DNA of 64,000 nucleotides from Chamaesiphon minutus PCC 6605 (GCF_000317145.1 NC_019697.1:4476886-4540885), one strand, 5' to 3'; positions 46,065-56,299 are shown, counted from the first letter of the stretch. Translations and numbers: made by a program. Notes: a model not told the origin generated them from the letters alone.

Positions 46065-47009
46065 ATGAAAAGATTACTGTGGTTTACGTGCTGTTCGATC
46101 CAGTCTTTGGTATGGACGACGGCAGCTCAAGCCACCCCCATTAGCGAATCTCCATATTTACCGACTACGTTTGACTTGAGTGCCGATCGCACTGCCGCGT
46201 CGGTAGAGAATGTACCTACCAATTCGCTGGCACAAGGGATGCCGTCTACTGAGAGTCTTAGCACACCGCCGAGTCCACCCGAACCAATCGTCAATGATGA
46301 CTACAAACTTCCAACCTCTCCAGGGTTTTCAATTTTTAATCCTGTTGGTTTTGGAGCGGACAATAATACAGTCTTCTTTTCTGTAAGCTATCAACAGCGC
46401 ACCCGATTCACCCAAATAGCTGATGGTGAAGCTGGCTTTGGGATCGGCTTAGGAGATGCCTATAGATCGCTGGGTGCAGAGTTGTCCTACAGTATCAATA
46501 GTTTTGGTTCTAGTGCTGGCTTTGGGAGCGGTGCATTCAACATCAAACTGCACAAGCGATTGAGCGAAGATACCTCCGTGGCTGTTGGTTGGAACCAGTT
46601 CCTCCAAGTGCGATTCAAAGGTGGCCCCAATCTAGGTACCGATTATCCGTCTAATTCATACTATGCCGCTGGTACCAAAATTTTTCGCACTCGCGCTAAT
46701 GCAGACGATTTCTTCAGTCGTGTTGCTGTGACAGGCGGCGTCGGTAGTGGCGTGTTCTTGCGGTTCGATCGAACGCTCAGTCCTGGTACTTCTAATAGCG
46801 GGTTGAATGCTTTTGGTTCGGTTGGCGTGAGAGTTGCCAGACCCGTAAGTGCGATTTTGGAGTGGACGGGGCAAGACTTAGCTGCTGGTTTGTCAATCGC
46901 GCCTTTTGAAAATTTCCCGTTAGTAATTACTCCCGCAATTCGCGATCTGGCTGGTGCTGGAGATGGAGCCAGATTCGTCGTTGGTTCGAGTCTATTTTTT
47001 AATTTCTAG
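46065..47009 (+). CDS. Exported protein with likely outer-membrane beta-barrel
   Basis: A 314-residue protein. The signal peptide ends near AQA (residue 23), followed by a Pro/Ser-rich linker (about 30-100) and a region of alternating short strands rich in Gly, Ser and aromatic residues (TVFFSVSYQQRTRF, LGAELSYSINSFGS, FSRVAVTGGVGSGVFLRFDR). The last residues, VVGSSLFFNF, end in Phe, the usual barrel-assembly signal. Function unknown. The gap upstream (277 nt) contains AGTATA-CTAA-TATACT at 45923-45938, a possible operator. Confidence 0.72.
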   Translation: MKRLLWFTCCSIQSLVWTTAAQATPISESPYLPTTFDLSADRTAASVENVPTNSLAQGMPSTESLSTPPSPPEPIVNDDYKLPTSPGFSIFNPVGFGADNNTVFFSVSYQQRTRFTQIADGEAGFGIGLGDAYRSLGAELSYSINSFGSSAGFGSGAFNIKLHKRLSEDTSVAVGWNQFLQVRFKGGPNLGTDYPSNSYYAAGTKIFRTRANADDFFSRVAVTGGVGSGVFLRFDRTLSPGTSNSGLNAFGSVGVRVARPVSAILEWTGQDLAAGLSIAPFENFPLVITPAIRDLAGAGDGARFVVGSSLFFNF

Positions 47010-47203
47010 GAAGCAAAGATAGGTATAATATTTTATACTTTTTTAAAAAGCTTCTAAGGGTAGCATTGGGTAACTAAAAATCGAATATTTGTTAGGGGTT
47101 GGCTTCATCCGAGCGATTTGCGTGAAATCGGGACGAACCGATCGAGGTTGACTTTAACTAAATTGTCCATAACATCAAGTGTCATTTTTAACTTTTAGAT
47201 CCC

Positions 47204-47527
47204 ATGTTAATAAACTCTAAACTTCAACAGTTAACTCTAGGCGTTGCGATCGCTGGGGCGATCTCATGTGGCTCGATGCTACCCGCTATGGCTGGGGGTA
47301 ACAATGGCAGCAATAGCAGCGGTACGAATGTCAGCAATGTCAGTGGTACTAATGTTAGCAATACCACAGGTACTAACACCAGCAATAGCACAGGCACTAA
47401 TGCCAGCAATACTACAGGTACTAATGCTAGCAATACTACGGGTACTAACGCAAGCAATGCTTCAGGAACAGATGCCGACTCGAAGGCCAAAGTTCGTTCG
47501 ATGATTCGTTCTAACGCAATCTGGTAA
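47204..47527 (+). CDS. Small exported protein with seven octapeptide repeats
   Basis: A 107-residue protein: signal peptide 1-30 ending PAMA, then a Gly/Asn/Ser stretch and seven eight-residue units of the form [ST]GTN[ATV]SN[ATSV] (residues 39-94; the last unit is degenerate, SGTDADSK), then a basic tail KAKVRSMIRSNAIW. The 24-bp units at 47318-47485 are similar but not identical, so the repeats are selected at protein level as well. I do not recognise a family. It may form an extracellular low-complexity fibre or a cell-surface linker. Confidence 0.72.
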   Translation: MLINSKLQQLTLGVAIAGAISCGSMLPAMAGGNNGSNSSGTNVSNVSGTNVSNTTGTNTSNSTGTNASNTTGTNASNTTGTNASNASGTDADSKAKVRSMIRSNAIW

Positions 47528-47630
47528 TCCCACATCTTGCACCAAGTTCGATTAATGGTGATGGGAATGGGAAAGGATAAAGGGGAAAGGAACATACCCA
47601 CAATCTCTTCTTTACCCCTTACCCTATTTT

Positions 47631-48374
47631 TTATCGACCTGCAAAGATTTCGGCGATCGCGTTCTGAATTTCGCAAGCAGCTCGATACGGGTCGGGAGCC
47701 GACTTAATCGGTCTGCCCACTACGATATAATCGGCTCCATTCATAAATGCTGTTTTGACATCGACGGTGCGCTTTTGGTCGTCGCGTGGTTCGGCGGTAT
47801 TATCTACTGGTCGAATGCCAGGAGTGACGACGAGAAAATTGGCGTCTAAATTGGCTCTGAGGGCTTTGGCTTCACGTCCAGATGAAATCACCCCATCGCA
47901 CCCGATCGCCAAGGCGCGTTTGGCTCTAGACAGCACTAGGGCGTCAGGATCGCAATCGAATCCCAAGTCATTGAGGTCGCCGCGATCGAGACTTGTCAGG
48001 ACGGTAACTGCGAGAATTTTAAGATCTTGCTTCTCGCGGACTGCTGCTTTTAAAATTTCATCGTTACCGTGAACGGTGACAAAACTAATACCGCGATTGG
48101 TGAGCTGTTTGACTGCCGCGCCAACGGTTTGCGGCACATCAAAAAACTTGAGATCGACAAAGATTTTTTTATTGCGGGCGAGCAACCAATCGATCGTTTC
48201 AAAGTATTGTCCGCCCAAAAACATCTCCAGACCTAGCTTGTAAAAAACGATCGCGTCGCCTAATTGTTCGACAATCTGTTTGGCTCGATCGCTACTATCG
48301 ACATCGAGCGCAAAGATCGTTCTTTCTTTAGGGTCGATATTTTTTTGAGACAGATAAGATCGATCGTCTGACAT
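47631..48374 (-). CDS. pyrF: Orotidine 5'-phosphate decarboxylase
   Basis: Last step of UMP synthesis. The 247-residue TIM barrel shows FALDVDSSDRAKQIV with the catalytic Asp, VFYKLGLEMFL, FVDLKFFDVPQTV (the D-x-K-x-x-D active-site motif), VTVLTSL and DYIVVGRPIKSA. ATG at 48374 is used because the 30 residues open upstream (to 48464) do not fit the family and lie in the leader. A perfect palindrome (48470-48499) separates it from the response regulator gene upstream. Confidence 0.96.
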   Translation of the reverse strand: MSDDRSYLSQKNIDPKERTIFALDVDSSDRAKQIVEQLGDAIVFYKLGLEMFLGGQYFETIDWLLARNKKIFVDLKFFDVPQTVGAAVKQLTNRGISFVTVHGNDEILKAAVREKQDLKILAVTVLTSLDRGDLNDLGFDCDPDALVLSRAKRALAIGCDGVISSGREAKALRANLDANFLVVTPGIRPVDNTAEPRDDQKRTVDVKTAFMNGADYIVVGRPIKSAPDPYRAACEIQNAIAEIFAGR

Positions 48375-48469
48375 GATTTTGGCTGGCAACTTTACAGTAA
48401 TCTGTTTCAAGTTTAGCGGCAAAAGTACCCGAGTTGGCTCGATTCTCGCAGTGAGCCGCAACATTCAAA

Positions 48470-48499
48470 GGGAGGAGCGATGTATACATCGCTCCTCCC
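48470..48499. terminator. 30-bp perfect palindrome between the regulator gene and pyrF
   Basis: GGGAGGAGCGATGTA and its exact complement with no loop. It lies 37 nt after the stop of the response regulator gene and upstream of pyrF, and could terminate the former. A dimeric regulator site is also possible. Confidence 0.45.
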
Positions 48500-48535
48500 C
48501 TAAATCTCGTTAAGTTGAAATCTGCAATCCTCGAT

Positions 48536-49267
48536 CTAGCCTCGCGCCTCAGCCGCTCTTTGTTCGTCTTGGGTTTGCGGCGGACGATAACCATGCTCGA
48601 AGGCAAATCTAACCAACTGCGATCTATTTTCCAGATTTAGCTTCGTCAGAATATTACTCAGGTGAGTTTGAACGGTGCGCGGACTGATAAATAATCTTTG
48701 ACTGATTTGTTTGTTCGTCAAACCTTGAATTACTTCCCAGAATACCCGTGCTTCTGCTGGAGTCAATGGTAGATCTTCTTCTGGTTCGGGATGTTTGACT
48801 TGAGCGACAGACTCAGCAACATTCTCGCCGTATTCTGTTTCGGACTCAGTATCTTCTGGCACTTTTTGCATCAAGCGCACCATCTCGGAGTGAATCCGCC
48901 GCGAACGTTCGAGTTGAGCTTCGATTTTGGCAAGCAATTCCAATGGCTCGAACGGTTTGGTGATGTAGTCGTCAGCACCGATATAATGACCTTGAATCCG
49001 ATCTTCGAGATCTTTTTTGGCCGTCAAAAAGATAAATGGTACTAACTGTCCGGGTCTAGTCGCTCGCAAACGGCGACAAAATTCCAAACCATCCATTCCG
49101 GGCATCATGATATCTGACACGACCAGATCTGGCGGATCTTGGGCGAACAGTTTTAACCCCTGGACGCCAGAGGTCACCACCCGTACTGAATAACCCCGCT
49201 TTTCGAGATAGCGAGTCAGTACGGTTTGGAGGGTTTTATCGTCGTCTACTAATAAGATTTTTTTCAC
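48536..49267 (-). CDS. NarL/FixJ-type response regulator (Ycf29-like)
   Basis: A 243-residue two-domain regulator. The receiver (1-120) has the acidic pocket DDD (8-10), the phosphoacceptor D52 in VSDIMMPGMDG and the FLTAKK Thr/Lys. A linker with acidic residues (EDTESETEYGE) leads to a LuxR-type HTH (about 172-230): LTPAEARVFWEVIQGLTNKQI, ISPRTVQTHLSNILTKL. The domain order and the text resemble plastid/cyanobacterial Ycf29. No kinase gene is adjacent. Its 684-nt upstream gap must contain the promoter. Confidence 0.88.
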   Translation of the reverse strand: MKKILLVDDDKTLQTVLTRYLEKRGYSVRVVTSGVQGLKLFAQDPPDLVVSDIMMPGMDGLEFCRRLRATRPGQLVPFIFLTAKKDLEDRIQGHYIGADDYITKPFEPLELLAKIEAQLERSRRIHSEMVRLMQKVPEDTESETEYGENVAESVAQVKHPEPEEDLPLTPAEARVFWEVIQGLTNKQISQRLFISPRTVQTHLSNILTKLNLENRSQLVRFAFEHGYRPPQTQDEQRAAEARG

Positions 49268-49951
49268 GTTCGGATCCTTGGGGTCACAACGATTTGTTGG
49301 GGAAATGGGGTATGAGTAAAAATTAATTAATTTAGCAATACAATCTGTTTACTTTGGCAATTAAAGAATTAATTAGCTTTGCTAATCATTTTAAATAAGG
49401 GGAAGACTTATGGTCTATCGGTAGTTAGCCTGCAATTTAACACCACTTGCTGTCGTTGGTTCGACCTGGAGGTGTCGAGCTAACTTGCAGCCAGAGGCTA
49501 CGATGCTTACTTAGCTATATATACATACATACAACTATACAACCAGGAAAGTTACTAAAGATATCTGAAAAAGTTTTATCGCCCACGATCTAGCTTGCGA
49601 ATCGTCTGCCAAAATGTTCGTACAGAGCGTTGCTGCTAAACCTATTATTCCCGCATTTTAAGGATATAGCACAATATTACACAGTCTTATGCACAGCTCG
49701 GCCTGAGATCGTTTGTAGGGGCAACATCTGCGCTAAAAGATAGTGTGGATGGTTCGCAAGCTACTGAGACGCTCCGGCTACCGATCGGACAATACCGATC
49801 GATAATTACCTCAGCATACATCAACCGCACTCTCTGCATGTGAAATTTGATGTGACTATAGCGATAATCTGCCTAAAGGCTACAGCCCCGACTTCTTCGA
49901 GAAGCCGAGGCTGTAAGCGAGCGGGCGAGCTGAACTGTGTCAGTATTAAAA
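49268..49951. other. 684-nt gap between clpB and the response regulator gene
   Basis: No gene seen. It contains an inverted repeat at 49881-49915 near the clpB end: TACAGCC / GGCTGTA around CTTCTTCGAGAAG, probably the clpB terminator on the minus strand. The central part has short A/T runs and a TATATATACATACATAC tract near 49515. Confidence 0.5.
49881..49915 (-). terminator. Nested hairpin after clpB
   Basis: Outer arms TACAGCC/GGCTGTA, inner arms CTTCT/AGAAG. There is no strong T-run, so termination is inferred from position only. CCCGACTTCT also occurs in the hairpin at 9926. Confidence 0.45.
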
Positions 49952-52573
49952 TTAAGTTTCTTGGACGGCAATAGTTGCAGGTAGCCGACTGAAAGCTAAG
50001 TGTTCGTTCTGTACCTCTACAAAGATCGTATCTCCTTCCTTAAAATCACCCCGCAAAATGCCTTTGGCGACGGTTGTTTCTAACTCTTTTTGAATCGTCC
50101 GTTTGAGCGGTCGTGCGCCATATACGGGGTCGTAACCGACATTTACTAAGAAGTCGAGCGCAGATTCTGCTAATTTTAGCGATAACTTGCGATCGGCCAA
50201 CCGTTTTTCGAGACGGCCAACTTGGATTTTGACGATATTCCGCAGTTCGGATTTTTGCAAACTGTGGAAGATAATTGTATCGTCGATCCGGTTGAGAAAT
50301 TCGGGACGGAAATTATGGCTTAGAGCTTCTAAGACGCGAGCTTTCATCTCATCATATTTATCATCGCCAGCTAGATCCAAAATATATTGCGAACCAATAT
50401 TACTGGTCATGATAATTACCGTATTCTTGAAGTCTACCGTCCGACCTTGGGAATCGGTGACCCGTCCGTCATCGAGTACCTGCAACAGCACGTTGAAGAC
50501 ATCGGGGTGTGCTTTCTCGATTTCGTCGAACAGAATTACCGCGTAGGGGCGACGGCGAATACTTTCAGTGAGTTGTCCACCTTCTTCATAGCCGACGTAG
50601 CCTGGAGGCGCACCAATGAGGCGCGAAACAGCATGTTTTTCCATATATTCGGACATATCAATCCGAATTAGGGCATCTTCAGCGTCGAAGAGGTAGTTGG
50701 CTAGCGTTTTGGCTAATTCGGTTTTACCAACACCTGTGGGGCCGAGGAAGATAAAGCTAGCTGTGGGGCGATTGGGGTCGGATAAGCCCGCACGGGAACG
50801 CTGGATGGCTTCGGCGACGGCAGTGACGGCTTCGTCTTGGCCAATGACGCGACGGTGTAGTTCGTCTTCGAGGTAGAGGAGTTTTTCGCGTTCGGTTTCG
50901 ACGAGTTTGGTGAGCGGAATTCCCGTCCATTTAGAGATGATCTCGGCGATATCGGCTTCGGTGACTTCTTCGCGGAGCAGAGATTTTCCGGTAGTTTGGG
51001 ATTGGGAGAGTTTGACTTCGGCGGCTTCGAGTTTACCTTGGAGTTCGATCGATTTACCAAATTTAAGTGCCGAAGCCTGCGCCAGATCGTAATTGCGTTC
51101 GGCTTGTTGGATTTCGATATTGACTCGATCGATTTCCTCTTTGATGGTTTGGATGTCGGTAATCACATCTTTTTCCGACTGCCATTGGGCGGTGAGGGCG
51201 CGTTGTTCTTCCTTGAGATCTCCCAGTTCCTTTTCGATCTTTTGCAAACGTTCGCGAGCAGTATTCGACGTATCTTTATTGACTGACAACCGCTCCATTT
51301 CTAATTGGAGTACCTTGCGATCGATCTCATCTAATTCTTCAGGCTTAGATGTAATTTCCATCTTCAGGCGGGCGGCGGCTTCGTCCATTAAATCGATCGC
51401 TTTATCTGGTAAAAACCTGTCGCTAATATACCGGGTAGATAAGGTGGCCGCAGCTACTAAGGCATTATCAGAGATTTTTACCCCGTGATGCACTTCATAG
51501 CGTTCTTTTAAACCCCGCAGAATCGAGATCGTATCTTCGACGCTGGGTTGATCGACATATACTTGTTGAAAGCGACGTTCGAGAGCGGCATCTTTTTCGA
51601 TATATTTGCGATATTCATCGAGCGTAGTCGCACCGATACACCGCAGCTCGCCCCGCGCCATCATGGGCTTGAGCAAGTTGCCTGCATCCATTGCGCCTTG
51701 AGTGGCACCCGCACCAACGACAGTATGGATCTCATCGATAAATAAGATGATTTGACCTTGAGATTCTGTGACCTCTTTAAGCACGGCTTTGAGTCTTTCT
51801 TCAAACTCACCGCGATATTTTGCGCCAGCAACTAAAGCACCCATATCGAGCGAAATTAGCTGCCGATCTTTGAGCGATTGGGGTACGTCGCCGCTAATAA
51901 TTCGCTGGGCTAATCCTTCGGCAATTGCCGTTTTCCCGACACCCGGTTCGCCAATCAGGACAGGATTATTTTTAGTCCGGCGGGATAAGATCTGAATCGT
52001 CCGCCGAATTTCATCATCGCGTCCGATCACCGGATCGAGTTTACCCCGACGAGCAAAATCAGTTAGATCTCGCCCGTATTTAGAAAGAGACTCGTATTTG
52101 TTTTCGGGATTTTGATCCATTACTTTTTGACTGCCTCGAATTTGGGAGACGATCGTTTTTAACTTACTTTCTTCGAGTTTGAAATCGGCAAAAAATTGCT
52201 TGCCAAATCGATCGTCCTGGGGATATGCTAGCAATAGATGCTCGATCGAAATAAATTCATCGCCATACTCTTTACGATATTTCTCTGCTCGATCGAGTAA
52301 TGTATCGATGCTGCGTCCGAGATAAACCGAAGTTACTTCACCCGATATCCGGGGCTGTTTTTGAATAAAACTCTCTAAGCTTTGCCGAAATTGACTTAAA
52401 TTCACACCAGCCTTGCTCAAGATGCTCGTTGCTAACCCATCTTGTTCGAGTAATGCTTTGAGCAAATGCTCCGACTCCATCTGCTGGTGATGCGAAGCTT
52501 TGGCAATATCTAGGGTATTGGTAACCGCCTGCCAAGCCTTTTCCGTAAATTGTTGGGGGTTATTAGGTTGCAT
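49952..52573 (-). CDS. clpB: ATP-dependent disaggregase ClpB
   Basis: An 873-residue Hsp100 chaperone that with DnaK resolves protein aggregates after heat. The N domain (1-150) has [17 protein letters not shown]-1 has Walker A GEPGVGKT at 208-215, the long coiled-coil M domain runs about 400-530 ([14 protein letters not shown]), and AAA-2 has Walker A GPTGVGKT (about 610) with [19 protein letters not shown]. There is no ClpP-binding tripeptide, as expected. No CIRCE element was found upstream. Confidence 0.97.
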   Translation of the reverse strand: MQPNNPQQFTEKAWQAVTNTLDIAKASHHQQMESEHLLKALLEQDGLATSILSKAGVNLSQFRQSLESFIQKQPRISGEVTSVYLGRSIDTLLDRAEKYRKEYGDEFISIEHLLLAYPQDDRFGKQFFADFKLEESKLKTIVSQIRGSQKVMDQNPENKYESLSKYGRDLTDFARRGKLDPVIGRDDEIRRTIQILSRRTKNNPVLIGEPGVGKTAIAEGLAQRIISGDVPQSLKDRQLISLDMGALVAGAKYRGEFEERLKAVLKEVTESQGQIILFIDEIHTVVGAGATQGAMDAGNLLKPMMARGELRCIGATTLDEYRKYIEKDAALERRFQQVYVDQPSVEDTISILRGLKERYEVHHGVKISDNALVAAATLSTRYISDRFLPDKAIDLMDEAAARLKMEITSKPEELDEIDRKVLQLEMERLSVNKDTSNTARERLQKIEKELGDLKEEQRALTAQWQSEKDVITDIQTIKEEIDRVNIEIQQAERNYDLAQASALKFGKSIELQGKLEAAEVKLSQSQTTGKSLLREEVTEADIAEIISKWTGIPLTKLVETEREKLLYLEDELHRRVIGQDEAVTAVAEAIQRSRAGLSDPNRPTASFIFLGPTGVGKTELAKTLANYLFDAEDALIRIDMSEYMEKHAVSRLIGAPPGYVGYEEGGQLTESIRRRPYAVILFDEIEKAHPDVFNVLLQVLDDGRVTDSQGRTVDFKNTVIIMTSNIGSQYILDLAGDDKYDEMKARVLEALSHNFRPEFLNRIDDTIIFHSLQKSELRNIVKIQVGRLEKRLADRKLSLKLAESALDFLVNVGYDPVYGARPLKRTIQKELETTVAKGILRGDFKEGDTIFVEVQNEHLAFSRLPATIAVQET

Positions 52574-52925
52574 GATGCGACTGGAATAAAATTTTATATA
52601 AGCAGCACAGTCGAGGATTATGGCTCGTTTTTGCTACATCCTCATTGTAGTCAGATCGATCGGCTTACTAAGGTCGGTATTTACGATATAGCTGCTGGTT
52701 ATTGCCGAAATTTTGTCGGTATCGCCACACCGAGCGGTAATTTCTCGTCTGTTGGACTTTGGCTTGAGCCAAATTGACGCGCAGATTGCCGTTTGGCGCG
52801 CAGGAGGCAAGCTAGAGCAATTTACATCGCTCTAGCTTGCTATTTCCGATCGGGTGATTTGTAGATCGTCACTAACTCGATGATGGGAAAATTAATATTA
52901 ATTTTATTTGCAAGTATTACTAAAA
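52574..52925. other. 352-nt divergent gap, clpB to GNAT gene
   Basis: No gene. A 12-bp inverted repeat GCAAGCTAGAGC / GCTCTAGCTTGC with a 10-nt loop is at 52807-52840. The clpB promoter should lie in the left part; no recognisable heat-shock operator was seen. Confidence 0.5.
52807..52840. repeat. 12-bp perfect inverted repeat
   Basis: Between divergent clpB and the acetyltransferase gene, 86 nt before the latter's ATG. It could be a hairpin in the acetyltransferase leader or a regulator site. Confidence 0.4.
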
Positions 52926-53570
52926 ATGAAAGAAGCAGAAATACCTGACAAAAACATCTTTATGATGTGCTCGGCATTGAATCAAAATGCCCTCACCGAA
53001 TTACCCGCTAGTTACTCCATTAGAAACTGTAGAACTGATGAACTAAATATCTGGAAAATGATGCCCTTTGACGATCTCGATCTGGCGAAAGAATATGAGC
53101 AATTCATGTCTGATTATTTCAACACAACTTATGCTGATAAAGAACAACTCTTTTTCGCTAAAACCTTGTTTGTCTGCGACCGACAAGATAAACCTATTGC
53201 CACTTGCTTAAGTTGGAAAGCCTACGATGAGTTTAGTACGATTCAATGGTTTAAAGTCTTGAAAGAGTATGAAGGGCAAGGTATTGGTAGAGCTTTGCTG
53301 TCGATCGTCATGCAGGAAATCGCACTACACGATTATCCTGTTTATCTCCATACACAGCCATCTAGTTTTCGGGCAATTAAGCTTTACTCAGATTTTGGTT
53401 TTTCATTACTTTCAGGCGATAATTTCGGCATCAGAAACAACGATTTGGATGAATGCTTGCCGATTTTAGAAAAATTTATGCCAACAGAATATTTTCAGAA
53501 ACTTAGAATTGTTATTGCCCCCAAAGAGTTTGAGGACGCCACGAACAAGTACGACACAAATCAATTCTGA
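52926..53570 (+). CDS. GNAT-family N-acetyltransferase
   Basis: A 214-residue acetyltransferase-fold protein. The C-terminal half has the acetyl-CoA loop YEGQGIGRALLSIVM (Q-x-x-G-x-G/A motif A), preceded by the strand ATCLSWKAYDEFSTIQWFKV and followed by YPVYLHTQPSSFRAIKLYSDFGFSLL in motif B position. The N-terminal half is atypical. Substrate unknown. ATG at 52926 is preferred over a TTG at 52908. Confidence 0.82.
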   Translation: MKEAEIPDKNIFMMCSALNQNALTELPASYSIRNCRTDELNIWKMMPFDDLDLAKEYEQFMSDYFNTTYADKEQLFFAKTLFVCDRQDKPIATCLSWKAYDEFSTIQWFKVLKEYEGQGIGRALLSIVMQEIALHDYPVYLHTQPSSFRAIKLYSDFGFSLLSGDNFGIRNNDLDECLPILEKFMPTEYFQKLRIVIAPKEFEDATNKYDTNQF

Positions 53571-53617
53571 AATTGAAAACTAGATTTCTGATAATAGTTG
53601 GCATAGATTTGGGTTTT

Positions 53618-54301
53618 TCAGATAGTCTTGGCTAGTTGCCAATTAATCTGCGGTTTGTCGATCGAATTCAACGCTGTATTAATCGCCGAAAAAGGTTTAC
53701 TCCCAAAGAAGCCATTCCGTGCCGAAAGTGGTGAAGGATGAGCAGATTGAATGACGATATGTCTGCTAGTATCGATTAATTTTAGTTTCTTTTGAGCGTA
53801 GGCACCCCATAAGACAAAGATGACTGGAGCGGTTTTTTGATTGACTTTACTAATTACGGCATCTGTAAACTTTTCCCAGCCTTTATCTTTGTGAGAATTA
53901 GGTGTATGTGCGCGAACTGTCAGCACCGCATTTAACATCAGGATGCCTTGCTGTGCCCAGTTTACCAGGTAGCCGTGGTTGGGAATCTCACAACCGAGAT
54001 CGGCGTGCAGTTCCTTATAGATATTGACCAGAGACGGTGGAACTTTGATGCCTGGATTGACCGAAAAACACAAACCATGCGCCTGATTGGTATCGTGATA
54101 AGGATCTTGTCCGAGTAATAAAACATTAACTCGATCGTAAGGTGTTAAGTTAAAGGCTGCAAATACATCTGCTTCAGCGGGAAAGATCTCTGCTGTTTGT
54201 CTTTCTGTGGCTAGAAAATCTTGTAACTTTTGAAAATATGGTTGCTCGAACTCTGTTGCCAAAACTTGTTGCCAATCACTAGAAATCGATGAGATAGTCA
54301 T
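53618..54301 (-). CDS. ung: Uracil-DNA glycosylase
   Basis: Family 1 UDG, removing uracil from DNA. In 227 residues: the catalytic water-activating Asp in GQDPYHDTNQAHGLCFSV (D66), the FLLWGAYAQKK-type segment (here VLWGAYAQKK) and HPSPLSARNGF with the catalytic His. All motifs intact. The preceding gene on the same strand, trpG, begins on the other side of a palindrome and is downstream, not upstream. Confidence 0.96.
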   Translation of the reverse strand: MTISSISSDWQQVLATEFEQPYFQKLQDFLATERQTAEIFPAEADVFAAFNLTPYDRVNVLLLGQDPYHDTNQAHGLCFSVNPGIKVPPSLVNIYKELHADLGCEIPNHGYLVNWAQQGILMLNAVLTVRAHTPNSHKDKGWEKFTDAVISKVNQKTAPVIFVLWGAYAQKKLKLIDTSRHIVIQSAHPSPLSARNGFFGSKPFSAINTALNSIDKPQINWQLAKTI

Positions 54302-54322
54302 ATTTATTAGTCATTAAAATAC

Positions 54323-54350
54323 AGCGGCGGCAATTTAAATTGCCGCCGCT
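54323..54350. terminator. 28-bp perfect palindrome upstream of ung
   Basis: AGCGGCGGCAATTT joined to its exact complement, with CAGCG/CGCTG flanks adding a near pair. It lies between the ung start (54301) and the trpG stop (54373), so it most likely ends the trpG transcript. Confidence 0.5.
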
Positions 54351-54372
54351 ACGCTGTTATCGGCAGTATCGT

Positions 54373-54987
54373 TTAGACAGTTGCGTTGAGAGATTTAGAT
54401 TTAATTGACGTCAAGAAATTTTTGAGTAACTGCTTGCCAGAACTAGTCAAAATACTTTCTGGATGAAACTGTACCCCTTCAATCTGGGGATAATCCCGAT
54501 GGCGCACGCCCATAATGGTGCCATCTTCAACCCAGGCATTAATCTCCAGGCAGTCTGGACAGGTGGCTCGATCGATTACTAAACTATGGTATCGAGTAGC
54601 GGTGAAGGGATTGTCTAAACCTGCAAAAACACCTGTATTGTTATGGTAAATTTCGGAAGTTTTGCCGTGCATCAAAATCGGTGCGGGGATTGTATCGCCA
54701 CCAAAAGCCTGTCCGATGCTCTGATGTCCCAGGCACACGCCTAAAATAGGATATTTGGTGCCGAGTTCGCTAATAATTGCCATGGAAACACCTGCATCTT
54801 CAGGACGCCCTGGCCCTGGCGAGATCAAGATCCCATCGGGGGCGAGATTGTCGATCTCAGCGATGGTAATTCGATCGTTGCGATAAACGCGAATATCTTC
54901 AGCAATAGTTAATTCCTGGCCTAATTCGCCCAAATATTGGACGAGATTATAGGTGAAACTGTCGTAATTATCAATAACTAAAATCAT
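54373..54987 (-). CDS. trpG: Anthranilate/aminodeoxychorismate synthase component II
   Basis: The glutamine amidotransferase subunit that supplies ammonia to TrpE and/or PabB. In 204 residues: [32 protein letters not shown], nucleophile Cys85 in [15 protein letters not shown] and [11 protein letters not shown] with His and Glu of the triad. Cyanobacteria often use one protein for tryptophan and folate. The dgkA and ybeY genes lie upstream on the same strand, a conserved cyanobacterial order, though the dgkA-trpG gap here is 251 nt. Confidence 0.93.
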   Translation of the reverse strand: MILVIDNYDSFTYNLVQYLGELGQELTIAEDIRVYRNDRITIAEIDNLAPDGILISPGPGRPEDAGVSMAIISELGTKYPILGVCLGHQSIGQAFGGDTIPAPILMHGKTSEIYHNNTGVFAGLDNPFTATRYHSLVIDRATCPDCLEINAWVEDGTIMGVRHRDYPQIEGVQFHPESILTSSGKQLLKNFLTSIKSKSLNATV

Positions 54988-55238
54988 GCATTACACTATC
55001 CCAACCTTACTCAGTGTAAAGCAAAGATCGCCATTTGGACTGATGTGTTCTCGAAAGAAGCGATCCAAACTTAAATTCTTGCATCTCGATCGTCGTTGAG
55101 AGGACGAGCACGCTTCGGGACGCATCTACTAATATTTGGTAGATAGTGAATAGTCAATAGTGGGTCGATTTAAATTATCGCCGCAAATACCGCAGAGGCG
55201 ATTGAGTTAGGGTCGTCGAATGGATACCTTTTAACCGC

Positions 55239-55730
55239 TTAATGGACGAATAACAAGATTGCTTTGGGAATAACTAGACACATGCCTACCAATACAGATG
55301 CAAACGCCGAAATCAGCACGGCACCAGCAGCACAATCTTTGGCAATTTTAGCTAAATCGTGATAGGTTTGGCCGACAGTTAGATCGACAACAGATTCGAT
55401 CGCCGTGTTTAATAGTTCTAGAGTCAAAACTAAGCCGCTAGTAATACAGATTACCGCCATTTCTACGCTACTCAACTGTAACAGCGCGCCGATGACGATC
55501 GCTAACGTGCCCATCACGCAGTGAATGCGAAAATTGCGTTGAGTGTTATAGGCATAAGTTACTCCAGCAGCCGCATATTTAAAACTTACCCCGATACTGG
55601 TGGCAACACGCCAAGCCTTGACGCGATTTTGATTACTTCGTTCTAACTGGTGGTGCGCAGACGTAGATATTTTGCTGGCCATATCTGATTGAATCGTAGT
55701 ATTGGCGGACTCGTCCAGTTTAATCTGCAT
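55239..55730 (-). CDS. dgkA: Diacylglycerol kinase-type membrane protein (DgkA family)
   Basis: A 163-residue small integral kinase. A hydrophilic N terminus is followed by the DgkA core with three helices: FKYAAAGVTYAYNTQRNFRIH, MGTLAIVIGALLQLSSVEM and ITSGLVLTLELLNTAIESVVDL, in which the E-x-x-N-T-A-x-E motif is catalytic, then DCAAGAVLISAFASVLVG. Substrates of this family are diacylglycerol or undecaprenol. ATG at 55730 is favoured over one at 55784. It follows ybeY by 95 nt. Confidence 0.9.
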   Translation of the reverse strand: MQIKLDESANTTIQSDMASKISTSAHHQLERSNQNRVKAWRVATSIGVSFKYAAAGVTYAYNTQRNFRIHCVMGTLAIVIGALLQLSSVEMAVICITSGLVLTLELLNTAIESVVDLTVGQTYHDLAKIAKDCAAGAVLISAFASVLVGMCLVIPKAILLFVH

Positions 55731-55825
55731 CGATAGGTAACTCCCACGGGAAAAATAATGATTTATTGGCTTGAGGCTTAACACTTATGGCTTAAAGTTC
55801 TCATTTATACACTCGATAATGAGAA

Positions 55826-56299
55826 TCACAAGCCGACGCATGATAGAAATTGTTCTTGCTGATGCAACATTAGCAACAAACTTGCTTCGTCGGGGTGATC
55901 CCATCCCAGCAAGTGTAGTAGCCCATGACTAGCCAGCCAAGCTAATTCCTTTTCTAAAGAATACCCATGTTCGGCAGCTTGCATAGCAGCAGTATCGACA
56001 GAAATGATAATGTCACCCAAATATAGGGTTGCATCGGCTGTTTCATCTGGCAGTGGCGGAAAATCTACCTCCATTGCCGCAAAAGATAAGACGTCAGTCG
56101 GCTCATCTCGATCGCGAAATTGAGAGTTGAGAGATTGGATCTCGCTATCGGTAGTTAGACGCAAACTTAACTCATAAGTGTCTGCTGGTGGTAAATCTAA
56201 TCCTGGTGTCTGCAACCAGTCTAGAAACCAGTCACTCCAAGTAGTTTCGTCGATCGTACTCGGCTGATACAGGTCTTGAACGATTAATTCTAAATTCAT
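55826..56299 (-). CDS. ybeY: Endoribonuclease YbeY (rRNA maturation)
   Basis: A 157-residue zinc-dependent RNase needed for 16S rRNA 3' maturation. The metal motif is HGLLHLLGWDHPDE (H3xH5xH pattern), and the upstream RDRDEPTDVLSFAAMEV and YLGDIIISVDTA segments are family-typical. First gene of ybeY-dgkA-trpG. Confidence 0.94.
   Translation of the reverse strand: MNLELIVQDLYQPSTIDETTWSDWFLDWLQTPGLDLPPADTYELSLRLTTDSEIQSLNSQFRDRDEPTDVLSFAAMEVDFPPLPDETADATLYLGDIIISVDTAAMQAAEHGYSLEKELAWLASHGLLHLLGWDHPDEASLLLMLHQQEQFLSCVGL

Noticed and set aside
47224-47676. Long minus-strand frame rich in Leu/Val/Pro
   Set aside because: It is the complement of the octapeptide repeats on the plus strand, which have a signal peptide and ordered units.
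52574-52925. CIRCE heat-shock operator upstream of clpB
   Set aside because: No TTAGCACTC-N9-GAGTGCTAA-like element could be found in the gap.
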